Part shown: piece by piece, positions 25,939-38,939 of the stretch
Position numbering within the stretch: position 1 is the stretch's first letter
Layout: each line of letters begins with the position of its first letter
NCBI RefSeq assembly: GCF_014205015.1
Contig: NZ_JACHMO010000001.1
Coordinates: forward strand, 1,550,001-1,614,000
Length of the DNA: 64,000 nt
Direction: 5' to 3'
From: Saccharothrix ecbatanensis
GTDB taxonomy: Bacteria; Actinomycetota; Actinomycetes; Mycobacteriales; Pseudonocardiaceae
Program-made: the position numbers and the translations under genes
The notes under the pieces: generated by a model
Databases searched by the model: none
What the model was told of the DNA's origin: nothing
The model's input: only the letters and a program-made list of their open reading frames with translations

Positions 25939-26796
25939 CTAGCGGAAACGGAGGTATTCCTCCCACGTCCGCTTCGGCGTGACCACCGGCCCGTCGTCGG
26001 GCGCGCGGTTGGCCAGGCCGTTGAAGCCGAGGTAGTAGTCGCCCGACTGGTGCTGGGCGCCGGACGACTGGTCCGGGTCGCCGAGCGCGATGGCGTGGAT
26101 GTGGTAGCCCCAGTCGCCCTGCGCCGGCGTGCGGACCCAGGCCGCGAAACCGACCTGCCGCAGCGCCCTCGCCACCGCGGTCCGGGTGGTCGCCGTCATG
26201 CCCGACACGGAGATGTCCAGCGCGCCGCCGCCGTCGTGCGTGCCGGCCGAACCGGGCACGCCGCCGGGGTTGTAGGAGCCCTGGGTGACGCCCAGAGACC
26301 GGCCGAGCAGGCGTTCCGCTTCGACCAGCATCGCCTTGGTCCGGGTGTTCATCAGCGCGTTGTGGTAGGTGACCCGGCTGCCCGCCGACACCGGCCGGAC
26401 GACGCTGTACCTCGTCTCGCCGAGCAGGCGCAACGAGGTGGGTCCGGGCAGGCCGGAGGCGTCGATCCCGGTGTAGCCGAGGGACCGCTGGTACGCCGCG
26501 TAGGCGTCGATGGTCCTGGTGCCGAAGTGCCCGTCCACGTACGTGGACGCCAGGAAGTTCTTCGCGTCCAGGGCCTGCTCGACCCGCAGCACGCTGTCCC
26601 CGCTGCCCGGCGTGATGGCCGAGTCGGCGCGGCGCGGGTCGATCTGCGCGGCCTTGAGCACGGCCTCCATGTCGACCGTGGGCAGTGCGACGGCCTGCGG
26701 TGGAGCCTGTGGCGCGGCGGTCGCGGGGGCGGCGAGGCCGACCGACCCGATCAGCACCAAGGCCAGTGCGGCGATCCTGACGTTGACCACGTCCAC
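25939..26796 (-). CDS. Secreted M15-like peptidase with peptidoglycan-binding-like N-terminus
   Basis: 285 residues. Residues 1-28 are a Sec signal peptide (ALALVLIGSVGLAAPATAAP). Residues of about 65-115 resemble a peptidoglycan-binding repeat (LRVEQALDAKNFLASTYVDGHFGTRTIDAYAAYQRSLGY). The C-terminal part carries GTHDGGGALDISV and GYHIHAIALG, the His-Asp-His zinc-ligand spacing of M15-type DD-carboxypeptidases. It likely trims peptidoglycan outside the membrane; this is a family-level inference. Confidence 0.7.
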   Translation of the reverse strand: MDVVNVRIAALALVLIGSVGLAAPATAAPQAPPQAVALPTVDMEAVLKAAQIDPRRADSAITPGSGDSVLRVEQALDAKNFLASTYVDGHFGTRTIDAYAAYQRSLGYTGIDASGLPGPTSLRLLGETRYSVVRPVSAGSRVTYHNALMNTRTKAMLVEAERLLGRSLGVTQGSYNPGGVPGSAGTHDGGGALDISVSGMTATTRTAVARALRQVGFAAWVRTPAQGDWGYHIHAIALGDPDQSSGAQHQSGDYYLGFNGLANRAPDDGPVVTPKRTWEEYLRFR

Positions 26797-26935
26797 CTCC
26801 GGTCGACACCCGACGAACCGAGGTCAGTCAAGCGCGAACCGGCCGTTTCTGGCAATGGTTTACTGCGGATGCTCGTAGTTGGTTAGAGATTGACGCGCAC
26901 TCGGCGGGCTCGGGTCGGCGGTTCGGGTCAGCGGG

Positions 26936-27163
26936 TCAGCGGTTCGACGACGGGAACCGGTTGCCGGCGCTGCCGAGGGCGACCAGGTCGGTGTACTGGT
27001 CCTGCCACGACCGCTCGGTGGCCAGCAGGTCGGCCAGCCGCTGCACCCAGGTCGCGTCGAGCGGCGGCGTCGCCCCGGCCAGGTGGCGGGCGGTCTCGTC
27101 ACGCGCTTTGAGCCAGCCGGCCAGCGTGGGCGCGAGCGCCGGTCCACCCTCTTGTTCCGCCAT
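26936..27163 (-). CDS. Small protein of unknown function
   Basis: 75 residues, predicted mostly helical: begins MAEQEGGPALAPTLAGWLKARDE and contains WVQRLADLLATERSWQDQYTDLVALG. No family recognised. ATG at 27163 chosen because the upstream extension (to 27259) is Pro/Arg-rich and unlike coding sequence. The ribosome binding site is weak. Confidence 0.4.
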   Translation of the reverse strand: MAEQEGGPALAPTLAGWLKARDETARHLAGATPPLDATWVQRLADLLATERSWQDQYTDLVALGSAGNRFPSSNR

Positions 27164-27440
27164 ACCGGAACCGTACTTCGTGTGCGGGGGGACCGGGGAG
27201 TAGAGTCTCCCTGGTTGGGGCACGAGCTGTCGGCATTCGGTCGGCGCGGTCCCCGGCACAGTCCGGCCCGCGGTTCGCGGCCGGGGACGGGAGCACCGGC
27301 TTGTCGCCGGACCATCCGTTCACATCAGCTACCCCCACAGCCCGCGGGCACGCCGGACCGAACGATCACGCTTCCGACGCGCGGGACGATGTCCGCCGTC
27401 AGCGTGGTACGGCCCTGCCGGCTGGGGAGACGGGGTCGTC
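27164..27440. other. Intergenic region between divergent small genes
   Basis: 277 bases between two divergent small genes. I see GC-rich inverted segments (for example around 27270-27315) but no convincing RNA gene, promoter box or protein-coding frame on either strand. Confidence 0.4.
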
Positions 27441-27746
27441 ATGACGCAGACCAGACCTGGCCGATCACAGGGTGCCGCAGTGGGCTTCGCCGACGCGCGT
27501 GCCGCGGCCGACAGGGCCGAGACCGTCCAGCGCAGCCAGGCCGCCCGCACCGTCGCGGACAACTCGGTCGACGCGAACGACTGCCGAGAGCTGCTGCTCA
27601 TGCTCGGCCTGCCGGACCCGCCCGCCGATGGCGCACCCGTGCGCACGCAGAACGAGCGGGCGCAGGACCAGCGCGCGGCCGAGCAGCGCGTGCCGGACTA
27701 CGCGTACCCGGATCCGTCGGACTCGCCCCGCCAGCCGGGAACCTGA
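27441..27746 (+). CDS. Small hydrophilic protein of unknown function
   Basis: 101 residues with no hydrophobic segment, rich in Ala, Arg, Gln and Asp; residues 15-60 could form a helix (FADARAAADRAETVQRSQAARTVADNSVDANDCRELLLMLGLP). GGGGAG stands upstream of the ATG. The C-terminus (YAYPDPSDSPRQPGT) is likely disordered. It is the first of a group of small stress-type genes; no function assigned. Confidence 0.5.
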   Translation: MTQTRPGRSQGAAVGFADARAAADRAETVQRSQAARTVADNSVDANDCRELLLMLGLPDPPADGAPVRTQNERAQDQRAAEQRVPDYAYPDPSDSPRQPGT

Positions 27747-27922
27747 TCCGCCGCCGATTTGGTGCGAATGTCGTGTTCGGACGGACGTACTGCGTTGTCC
27801 CTGCTCCTGGGGCTAACTCAACCGGGTGAGTTGTGGGTTCCACGTGCTTGGGACGCACCGGCCTCCGGGTAGTCCTCGCACAGAGTGTCCACGAGGGACA
27901 CCCTTGGAGGAGGTCGAGCGCA

Positions 27923-28192
27923 GTGGGTATCGGCGACAAGTTCGACGACATGAAGAGCAAGGCCAAGGACGCCCTCGGGCAGCACGGCGACAAGGTCGAC
28001 GAAGGCGTCGACCGCGCCGGGCAGTTCGCCGACGAGCGGACCGGTGGCCAGCACTCCGACCGCATCCAGCAGGGCACGGACAAGGCGAAGGAGGGCCTGG
28101 GCCGGTTCCGCGAACAGGACCAGGACCAGTCTCTCGGTCAGGACGAGCCCCTCGGTGGGGGTCAGTACGTCGACCCCGACCAGCAGCGGTAA
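27923..28192 (+). CDS. MT0933-like antitoxin family protein
   Basis: 89 residues matching the MT0933-type antitoxin family (PF14013): GIGDKFDDMKSKAKDALGQHGDKVDEGVDRAGQFADERTGGQHSDRIQQGTDKAKEGL. The protein is highly charged and helical, similar also to CsbD-like stress proteins. GTG at 27923 has GGAGGAGG upstream. In mycobacteria the family name comes from a toxin-antitoxin assignment, but no toxin gene lies next to it here, so it may act alone. A direct-repeat tract and a strong terminator follow. Confidence 0.65.
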   Translation: MGIGDKFDDMKSKAKDALGQHGDKVDEGVDRAGQFADERTGGQHSDRIQQGTDKAKEGLGRFREQDQDQSLGQDEPLGGGQYVDPDQQR

Positions 28193-28199
28193 CGCCTCG

Positions 28200-28262
28200 G
28201 CACGACACGTACGAAACGCAGCACGACAAGTACGAAACGCACGGCACGACGGCACGACGGCA
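28200..28262. repeat. Short tandem repeats behind the MT0933-like gene
   Basis: Two adjacent 21-base units (28200-28220 and 28221-28241, one mismatch; GCACGACACGTACGAAACGCA in the first) are followed by three copies of an 8-base CGGCACGA unit. They lie immediately before the terminator. No function evident. Confidence 0.6.
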
Positions 28263-28267
28263 CGATC

Positions 28268-28297
28268 AAGGGCCGCCCTCGGCTGAGGGCGGCCCTT
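28268..28297. terminator. Strong hairpin terminator
   Basis: Perfect 13-base-pair stem (28268-28280 with 28285-28297) and a four-base GGCT loop between the convergent MT0933-like gene and the gene at 28335-28571. The 3' side is TTCCC rather than a T-run. Confidence 0.8.
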
Positions 28298-28334
28298 CCC
28301 GTGTCGCGGGCACTCCCGTGCAGTGGGCGGCGAC

Positions 28335-28571
28335 CTACGACGTCCCGGTGATGCGCGACGCGAGCAGCTGCTTGCCCTGCTCGGCGCCCTTGCGGCTCTC
28401 ACCCTGGGCGCGGCGGAAGAACTCGGCCAGCTCGCGGTCGCCCGCGCGCTCGGCGTCGCCGATGTAGGTCTCCAGGCGTAGTGCGTTGCTCAAGCACGCT
28501 TCTACGAACCAGATGATGTTGTAGTCCTTGTCCTGGGTGCCGGTCACCTGACCGGTTTCGGTCGTGGACAC
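28335..28571 (-). CDS. Small conserved-looking protein of unknown function
   Basis: 78 residues, helical: NIIWFVEACLSNALRLETYIGDAERAGDRELAEFFRRAQGESRKGAEQGKQLLASRI. The four-helix-like pattern resembles small stress-associated helical proteins of actinomycetes, but I cannot name a family. The GTG at 28571 has GAGGAGG at ideal distance. Likely transcribed alone. Confidence 0.6.
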   Translation of the reverse strand: MSTTETGQVTGTQDKDYNIIWFVEACLSNALRLETYIGDAERAGDRELAEFFRRAQGESRKGAEQGKQLLASRITGTS

Positions 28572-28671
28572 GTGACCTCCTCACTAGTCGGTGACCAGGG
28601 GATACCACGTTTTCCGGGCCCTGAACGCCGCGTGCGAGTGAAGGTGGGTCAGCCGGTCGGGTCCGGTCGGC

Positions 28672-29058
28672 TCAGGCGGCGAGCTCGGCCCAGACGACCT
28701 TGCCGTCGGACGTCGGCTCGGAGCCCCACGAGCGGCTCAACGCGGCCACGATGATCAGCCCTCGGCCACGGGCGGAGTCGACCCGCACGGGTCTCGGCTC
28801 GGGCAGCGCGGACGAGCGGTCGGCCACCTCGATCCGCACGCCGGACTCGGTCCGGGTCACGGTCAGCCCCACCGGACCCGCCGCGTGGTCCACCGCGTTG
28901 GACACGAGTTCGGTCACCACCAGGGCGGCGTCGTCCGCGACGTCCGCCGACAAACCCCAGGCTGACGCCGCTTCGCCAACCACCCGCCTGGCACGCGCCG
29001 ATGAGCCCGCCGAGGCGGGCAGCGTCACGGCCACCGGCGCTGCTGGCTCGTTGCGCAC
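28672..29058 (-). CDS. ATP-binding anti-sigma factor kinase (RsbW-like)
   Basis: 128 residues forming a HATPase_c_2 domain. ADDAALVVTELVSNAVDHA is the N-box with the catalytic Asn, and EVADRSS and SARGRGLIIVAALSRSWG are the G1 and G2 boxes. Such proteins bind sigma factors and phosphorylate STAS antagonists in partner switching. Several in-frame starts exist (29133, 29100, 29058); GGGGAG five bases before the GTG at 29058 decides for the shortest. It is divergent from the STAS gene at 29293, its probable partner. Confidence 0.75.
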   Translation of the reverse strand: MRNEPAAPVAVTLPASAGSSARARRVVGEAASAWGLSADVADDAALVVTELVSNAVDHAAGPVGLTVTRTESGVRIEVADRSSALPEPRPVRVDSARGRGLIIVAALSRSWGSEPTSDGKVVWAELAA

Positions 29059-29292
29059 ATCCGCTCCCCGTTGATCGGCCGTTACCGCATCGTCGCACAT
29101 CCTCCGTTCGCGGTACCGAGTGGTCGCGCTCACCGGCGGTGTGGCGGCGACGGGCGGCGACGGGCGGCGACGCGGTGACCGGCGCGACTGCGGGTCGGAT
29201 GTGCGGTTGTGGCGGGTTGTGGCGCGTCCGGTGGCGGCGTGGCGGTGAGGGGTGGCGGCATGAGACGCATCGGGTAGCTAGGCTCGGGCACC

Positions 29293-29625
29293 ATGGAGTT
29301 GCAGGTGCGCAGTGAGGTGCGGGGCGACTGGACGGTCGTCGCGGTGTCGGGAGAACTCGACGCGGACACCGTCCCCGTGCTGTCCGACCGCCTCGAAGAG
29401 AGCGTGGGCGCCCGGCTGGTGGTGGATCTGAGCGGCGTGCCGTTCATGGACACCACCGGTCTGTCCCTGATGCTCGACTGGCACCGGCGTCTGGACGGCG
29501 CGGGCGGCGAGTTCAGAATGGCGTCCATGCAACCGGCGGTGCACAAGCTGTTCCGGCTGACCGAGTTGACCGAGGTCATGCACATCCACGAAACCGTCGA
29601 GTCGGCCACGACACCCACGTCGTGA
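29293..29625 (+). CDS. STAS-domain anti-sigma factor antagonist
   Basis: 110 residues, a single STAS domain: GDWTVVAVSGELDADTVPVLSDRL, then LVVDLSGVPFMDTTGLSLMLDWHRR. The usual phosphorylated DSSG is DTTG here, so a threonine would be the phosphoacceptor. It ought to be phosphorylated by an RsbW-like kinase (candidate: the divergent gene) and dephosphorylated by a SpoIIE-type phosphatase (candidate at 34375). Confidence 0.85.
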   Translation: MELQVRSEVRGDWTVVAVSGELDADTVPVLSDRLEESVGARLVVDLSGVPFMDTTGLSLMLDWHRRLDGAGGEFRMASMQPAVHKLFRLTELTEVMHIHETVESATTPTS

Positions 29626-29670
29626 CCCACCGTCGTGACCCCGTCACGCCAGCCCGCCCCACCAACCCCG

Positions 29671-29831
29671 CGTGAGTCCTACGTTCACGACCCGTGAGTC
29701 CTACGTTCAGGACCCCCGAGTTCAACGCTCAGAACACCCGAGTTGAACGCTCGCGCCCGCGCCGGGGCTCCTGAGCGTTGAATTCAGGCGTTCTGAACGT
29801 AGGACTCACGCGTTCTGAACGTAGGACTCAC
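29671..29831. repeat. Seven-unit 22-base repeat cluster arranged as a large palindrome
   Basis: Four direct units with exact 22-base period (GAGT cores at 29674, 29696, 29718 and 29740) are followed by a GC-rich centre and three inverted units (about 29769-29831; the last two are identical, each ACGTAGGACTCAC at its end). The consensus of a unit is GAGTyCwACGyTCAGaAC. Two sub-types alternate, GAGTCCTACGTTCA and GAGTTCAACGCTCA. The block fills the space between the convergent STAS and histidine kinase genes and could fold into a long stem acting as a terminator. Confidence 0.8.
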
Positions 29832-29836
29832 GCGGG

Positions 29837-34279
<4,443 letters not shown>

Positions 34280-34374
34280 ACGAGCCTCCGATGTCAGCGG
34301 AACTGGGCCAAGCCTGCCACTGTTGGAGTCAACTTGTCCGATAGGTTGGGTCGACCCGACACACAGGAGCCGTG

Positions 34375-35772
34375 ATGGCCCAGGGCTACCGGCAAGGCGC
34401 CGACACGGGCCTCGACCTCGACGCGTGGCGTCGTGTGGTCGACGGCTTCCACGAGGCCGTCGTCGTGCTGGACCCTGAGGGCGTCGTCCGGCTGGTCAAC
34501 CCGCTCGCGGCCGTGCTGATCCCGGAGGCACGGCCGGGCTCGACGCTGCCGGAGGCCGTCGACCACGGCCGTCACCAGGACCTGGGCGGCGGGTGGAGCG
34601 CCTGGTACCGGGGTGTGGACCACTACCTGGACGAGGCCGCGCGGCGGTTGTCGGCGCTCACGGAACGTGCCGACACGTTGCGCGCGGTGGTCGAGTTGGC
34701 CCCCGCGAAGCACAGCGTCGTGGTGCTGCCGGGGGTGCGTGGACGCCTGGAGTGGTGGCGCCGCACGCCGGCCGGTGACGTGGCCGTCGCCCGCACCACC
34801 CGGCAGGTCGCCGGCACCGTGGCCGGTTTCACCGACGTGCTGGACCGGCTGGTCGAGCACGCGGAGCTCACCGACCTGGGTGAGGGCCCGTGGGGCACGT
34901 CCGGGACCGGCCTGGCCGTGCCGCTGACCGAGGGCGGCGCCCTGGTGTGCTTCGACGGGACCTGGAACGTCGACCTGCTGAAACGTTTCGCCGCACGGGC
35001 CGCGGCGGCGATGGAGGCGAGCGACCGGTTCGTCCAGCAGGAGCGGACCGTGGACGCGCTGAGGACGAACCTGCTGCCCGCGACGCTGCCGGACGTGCCG
35101 GGTGTCCGCCTGGCCAGGGTGTACGAGCCCGCGCACCGGCGGGTGCTGATCGGCGGCGACTTCTACGACGTCCACCCGCGTGAGGACGGCAGCGCGGCGT
35201 TCGTGCTCGGTGACGTGGCGGGCAACGGGCTGGAGGCGGCCGTGCACAGCGGTCGGGTGCGGCAGAGCCTGCACACCCTGCTCGTGGTCGAGCAGCGGCC
35301 CGCGCACCTGTTGCACCTGCTCAACTCCGCTCTGCGGGCGGCCGGCAGCCGCCTGTTCACCACCCTGGTCGTCGGCACGATGATGCCCGTGCAGGCCGGC
35401 GGGCTGCGCTTGACCCTCGCCGCCGGCGGTCACCCCGCGCCGCTCGTGCTGCGCTCCGACGGGCGGGTGGACGAGGTGGCGGTGCACGGCGGGATCGTCG
35501 GCGTGCTGGCGGAGGTGCGGTTCCACCAGACGACGGTGACGCTCGCGCCGGGGGAGACGTTGCTGCTGTACAGCGACGGGTTGACCGAGGCGCGCAAGCA
35601 CGGTGACCGCGAGCAGCTGTTCGGGGATGTGCGGCTGAAGGCGGCGCTGGCCCAGTGCGTCGGGCTGCCCGCCGAGGCGGTGGCCCAACACGTCCGGCAA
35701 GTGGCGTTCGAGTGGCTCGGCGAGACCGAGCACGACGACCTGACCCTGCTGGTGTTGCAGGCCGAGTCCTGA
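34375..35772 (+). CDS. SpoIIE-type PP2C phosphatase with N-terminal PAS-like domain
   Basis: 465 residues. Residues of about 15-60 look like a PAS domain ([29 protein letters not shown]). A GAF-like region follows. From about 225 to the end is the SpoIIE phosphatase: [32 protein letters not shown] (metal Asp), [39 protein letters not shown], and [10 protein letters not shown]. It should dephosphorylate a STAS antagonist such as the one at 29293. AGGAG precedes the ATG at 34375. The divergent orientation with the hybrid kinase suggests shared control. Confidence 0.88.
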   Translation: MAQGYRQGADTGLDLDAWRRVVDGFHEAVVVLDPEGVVRLVNPLAAVLIPEARPGSTLPEAVDHGRHQDLGGGWSAWYRGVDHYLDEAARRLSALTERADTLRAVVELAPAKHSVVVLPGVRGRLEWWRRTPAGDVAVARTTRQVAGTVAGFTDVLDRLVEHAELTDLGEGPWGTSGTGLAVPLTEGGALVCFDGTWNVDLLKRFAARAAAAMEASDRFVQQERTVDALRTNLLPATLPDVPGVRLARVYEPAHRRVLIGGDFYDVHPREDGSAAFVLGDVAGNGLEAAVHSGRVRQSLHTLLVVEQRPAHLLHLLNSALRAAGSRLFTTLVVGTMMPVQAGGLRLTLAAGGHPAPLVLRSDGRVDEVAVHGGIVGVLAEVRFHQTTVTLAPGETLLLYSDGLTEARKHGDREQLFGDVRLKAALAQCVGLPAEAVAQHVRQVAFEWLGETEHDDLTLLVLQAES

Positions 35773-35785
35773 CGCCGGAGATCGT

Positions 35786-36661
35786 CTACGCGAAGGCCCG
35801 TCGGCAGTGGGCCACCAGCTCACGGGTCGCGGGGCCGCGGGGGTTCCGCCAGATCAGGGCGAGCAACGCGGGCGTCGTGACGTCGGTGATGGTCAGGGCG
35901 ACGAGCCGGTCGCGGTAGTGCGCGGCCATCGAGTCGCTGAGGATGGCGATGCCCAGGCCGCGGGCGGCGAGGTCGGCGATGGCGTCCGCGGCGCCGGCTT
36001 GGAGCGCGATCGACGGGTGCAGGCCTTGGGTCGCGCACGCCTGGTCGAACACCGTGCGCAGGCCGGTGCCGACCGGCATGCACACGATCGGGTGGGGAAC
36101 CAGGTCCCGCAACGTGATCCGCCGTGATCTCGCCAACGGGTGGCCGTTCGGGACCGCCGCGACCAGCCGTTCGTCGATGATCGTCAACGCGTCCAGTCCT
36201 TCCGGGATGGCGCCCGCGGCCCCGATGAGGGCCAGGTCGACGGTTCCACCGCGCACCGCGTGGACGAGTTGGGCGGAGTTGTCCTCCAGCAGGGAGATCT
36301 CCACGCCTGGGTGTGCCCGGTGGAACGTGGCGAGGGCGTCGAACAGCGGTGTGACGGTGCAGCCGACGACCATGCCCACGGTGAGCGTGCCGCGGATCAG
36401 GTCGGCCACCTCGCCGACCGCCTGGCTGACCGCGTCGGCGGCGGCCAGTGCGGCGCGGGCGTGTTCGAGGGCCGCCTTGCCCGCGACGGTGAGGGTGACG
36501 ACGCGGGCCGACCGGTCGAACAGGTCGGCGCCCAGTTCACGCTCCAGCTGACGGATCTGGGCGCTGACACCGGATTGGCTGATGTGCACGCGCTCGGCGG
36601 CGCGGGTGAAGTTCCGCTCCTCGGCGACCGCGACGAAGTACTCCAGCTGCCTCAGTTCCAT
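35786..36661 (-). CDS. LysR-family transcriptional regulator
   Basis: 291 residues. N-terminal winged helix: MELRQLEYFVAVAEERNFTRAAERVHISQSGVSAQIRQLERELGADLFDR. The C-terminal effector domain is complete (VGMVVGCTVTPLFDAL, VDLALIGAAGAIPEGL, GLGIAILSDSMA). It is divergent from the SnoaL-like gene with 70 bases between, the usual arrangement for LysR control. The AT-rich stretch 36665-36710 should hold the binding site. Inducer unknown. Confidence 0.9.
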   Translation of the reverse strand: MELRQLEYFVAVAEERNFTRAAERVHISQSGVSAQIRQLERELGADLFDRSARVVTLTVAGKAALEHARAALAAADAVSQAVGEVADLIRGTLTVGMVVGCTVTPLFDALATFHRAHPGVEISLLEDNSAQLVHAVRGGTVDLALIGAAGAIPEGLDALTIIDERLVAAVPNGHPLARSRRITLRDLVPHPIVCMPVGTGLRTVFDQACATQGLHPSIALQAGAADAIADLAARGLGIAILSDSMAAHYRDRLVALTITDVTTPALLALIWRNPRGPATRELVAHCRRAFA

Positions 36662-36731
36662 GACTGGCAATTCTAGTTTGTATGAGATCCATCTGTTGGA
36701 CTTCTGGTCGGTCCGCCACCAGGCTGGACCC

Positions 36732-37112
36732 ATGTCGGAATACGAGAAGGCCATGCGGCCGGAAGACCTGACCCGCCTGTTCGTCGAACGATCCAACGCC
36801 GGTGACGCGGCCGGAGTGGCGGCGCTGTACGAGGAGGACGCGGTGCTCGCCTACCCGCCGGGCAGCCGGACCGAAGGGCGGGAGGCGATCCGTGCGCTGT
36901 GGGAGAAGGTGCTGGCCAACCGCCCGCACTTCGAGCCGGAACCACCACTGCCGACGTTGATCAGCGGTGACATCGCACTGACCGCGACGCCGCCGAAGGA
37001 CGGGAGCGGCGCACGCGCGCAGGTCGTCCGGCGTCAGCCCGACGGGAGTTGGCTGCGGCTCCTCGACCAGCCCGAGTTCACGCCCCCGGACCGCGCCGGT
37101 GAGCGTGGCTAG
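36732..37112 (+). CDS. SnoaL-like (NTF2-fold) protein
   Basis: 126 residues, one NTF2-like domain: PEDLTRLFVERSNAGDAAGVAALYEEDAVLAYPPGSRTEGREAIRALWEKVLA and a closing VVRRQPDGSWLRLLDQP. Such proteins are small isomerases, hydrolases or ligand-binding proteins. It is divergent from the LysR gene and 11 bases before the mycothiol-enzyme-like gene, so probably the first gene of a LysR-controlled pair. Confidence 0.8.
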   Translation: MSEYEKAMRPEDLTRLFVERSNAGDAAGVAALYEEDAVLAYPPGSRTEGREAIRALWEKVLANRPHFEPEPPLPTLISGDIALTATPPKDGSGARAQVVRRQPDGSWLRLLDQPEFTPPDRAGERG

Positions 37113-37123
37113 GATCGGGTGGC

Positions 37124-37813
37124 GTGAAGCCACCCACCGACGCCGTAGCGCAGGCCCATCGGCGTCTGCTCCAGGTGATCGCCCACCTCACCGACGCCCA
37201 GGTCGCGGAACCGTCGTTGCTGCCGGGGTGGACGCGTGGTCACGTGCTGGCCCACCTCGCGGACGCCGCTCGGGCTCGCAGTCGCGTTGTGGAACACGCG
37301 TCGCGCGGCGAGCTGGTCGACATGTGGGCGCCGGGCGAACGGGACGCGATCATCGAGGCCACGGCGTGCCGGCGCGCAGCTGAGCACCGTGCCGCCACGG
37401 CCGAGCACTCGGACCGGCTGGAGCGGGCGTGGGCGGGTGTCGAGGACTGGTCGCCGCCGACCGATCCCGCTGTCGTCGACCCGGTACCGGCCGTGTTCAC
37501 GCGCTGGCGCGAGTTGTGGATCCACATGATCGACCTCGACCTGGGCGTCCGCCCCACCGAGTGGAGCGTCGAGTTCTCCTGCCACACCATCGACATCCTG
37601 CAACCGCGTCTGCCCGACGACGTTTCGGTGCGCGCGACCGATGTTCAGCGGACGTGGGGGAGCGGTACGGAGGTGACCGGCGGTGTCCGTGACCTCGCCG
37701 CCTGGCTCGCCGGACGCGTTCCCGATGAGCTGCCCGTGTCCGCCGCGCCGCTGCCGGTGCTCGGCCCGTGGCCCGCGTACCCAGCCCGTCGTGCGGCTCC
37801 TTCACAGTCCTGA
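37124..37813 (+). CDS. Maleylpyruvate isomerase family mycothiol-dependent enzyme
   Basis: 229 residues of the DinB-like/MDMPI family (PF11716). Signatures: LPGWTRGHVLAHLADAARA at about residues 37-55 and a second conserved WRELWIHMIDLDLGVRPTEW segment. The N-terminal histidines form the metal site used with mycothiol in actinobacterial maleylpyruvate isomerase. Whether it acts on maleylpyruvate or another thiol-detoxified compound is unknown; no gentisate genes are near. GTG start. The last 12 bases overlap a NicO pseudogene on the other strand. Confidence 0.8.
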   Translation: MKPPTDAVAQAHRRLLQVIAHLTDAQVAEPSLLPGWTRGHVLAHLADAARARSRVVEHASRGELVDMWAPGERDAIIEATACRRAAEHRAATAEHSDRLERAWAGVEDWSPPTDPAVVDPVPAVFTRWRELWIHMIDLDLGVRPTEWSVEFSCHTIDILQPRLPDDVSVRATDVQRTWGSGTEVTGGVRDLAAWLAGRVPDELPVSAAPLPVLGPWPAYPARRAAPSQS

Positions 37814-38090
37814 CCCCGCTCGCACGGCCAGGTCGACGCCGACCACCAGGACGAAGGCTGCGGTGATGGTGGGTAGGGCGGTGAAGCGGTCTCGGAAGCG
37901 TTCTACGGCGGTCAGGCGGTCTCGTAGGCGGACCAGCAGGAGGCCTACGGCGGTGAGGGTGGCGGCCATGCCCAGGCCGTAGCCGACGACGAGTAGCACG
38001 CCGAACCACGTCCGGCCCAGGGCTACCGCGCCCAGCAGGACGACCAGTGCGGAGGGGCTGGGCACCAGGCCACACCCGTGCCGATCAGGG
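37802..38090 (-). pseudogene. Remnant of a NicO-type nickel/cobalt transporter
   Basis: Only the C-terminal portion survives: SPSALVVLLGAVALGRTWFGVLLVVGYGLGMAATL ... LLLVRLRDRL ... FVLVVGVDLAVRAGSGL, two to three membrane helices typical of the end of NicO/HoxN-like transporters. Just upstream, LIGTGVA is readable in another frame, so about seven bases (the family's Gly-Gly turn) seem lost, shifting the frame. The whole N-terminal half is absent, replaced by the methyltransferase gene and the IS256 remnant. Confidence 0.75.
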
Positions 38091-38125
38091 AGGAATAGTC
38101 AACTTGGCAGCAACGTGAACGCCGA

Positions 38126-38884
38126 TCAGTCGCGCGCGCCGGCGGCGGCGACGTCGTGCAGGACGAAGGTGGCGAACCCAAGCTCGCGTCGCGCGCCGCT
38201 CAGCCAGGCCTCGCGATGCTCACGGGCAACGGCAAGCGCCTGGTCGCGATCCTCCGGCGTCGAGGCCTCCCGTACGGCCCAGTCGACGAGCGACCCGGTC
38301 CAACTGAACTGGTAGTCGTCCCACTCGGCCAACGTGCTTACGTGCCCGTACGACGGCTCGAACCCGTGCTCACGGATGGCTCGCACGAAGCCGGCGAGGT
38401 CGGGATAAGCGTCGGCAGAAACCTCGAGCGCCGCCAGCGCAGAGGCCGATGGGGAGCTTTCCCAGATGCTGTCGCCGATCAGCGCTTGGCCGCCGGGGCG
38501 CAGATGCCGCCGGACAGCGACCAGCATGTCCTCCAGCCGGCCGAAGGCGTGGCTCGCACCGACGCACAGCACCACGTCGAAGACCCCGTCGGCCCAGGTG
38601 GCGGCATCCGTTTCGATCCAGCGCACACGGTCGCTCAGCCCCCGCTCGCCGGCACGCCCGGCGGCAGAGGCCGGGAGCATGTGGTCTATCCCTACGCCCG
38701 TGATCCCGGGGTGGGCAAGCAGCAACGCCTGCAGCCACTCGCCCTCTCCGCACCCGAGGTCGACGGCGCGGGCGCCGTCGCTTGGGCGCAGCCAGCCGAC
38801 CAGTTCGCGTAGCTGCTGGGGCGCCACTGGCGCCGCGATCGGATGGCGCAGGTGGGCAATGTCGAAGATCTCGGAGCGCTCCAC
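38126..38884 (-). CDS. SAM-dependent methyltransferase
   Basis: 252 residues. Motif I is AVDLGCGEGEWLQALLL, followed by GVGIDHMLP, WIETDAATWADGVFDVVLCVGASHAFG and HLRPGGQALIGDSIWE. Substrate not identifiable. GTG at 38884 (MERSEIFDIAHLRHPI) is chosen because the upstream extension is atypical; the ribosome binding site is weak. It sits inside the scar where the ancestral TPR and NicO genes were broken, so it was probably brought in with the rearrangement. Confidence 0.75.
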   Translation of the reverse strand: MERSEIFDIAHLRHPIAAPVAPQQLRELVGWLRPSDGARAVDLGCGEGEWLQALLLAHPGITGVGIDHMLPASAAGRAGERGLSDRVRWIETDAATWADGVFDVVLCVGASHAFGRLEDMLVAVRRHLRPGGQALIGDSIWESSPSASALAALEVSADAYPDLAGFVRAIREHGFEPSYGHVSTLAEWDDYQFSWTGSLVDWAVREASTPEDRDQALAVAREHREAWLSGARRELGFATFVLHDVAAAGARD

Positions 38885-38939
38885 TGCGGCAACCCTACAA
38901 GCCGACTCAACCGAGGCTGAGGCATGCCGGAGTGAGGCA

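Noticed and set aside
27164..27440. tRNA or structured RNA
   Set aside because: GC-rich inverted segments exist, but no cloverleaf, anticodon arm or known riboswitch core could be drawn.
28200..28262. Possible CRISPR or integration site from the 21-base repeats
   Set aside because: Only two units with no spacer; no integrase or tRNA near.
29671..29831. Possible CRISPR array
   Set aside because: Units of 22 bases follow without spacers, and some are inverted; no cas genes nearby.
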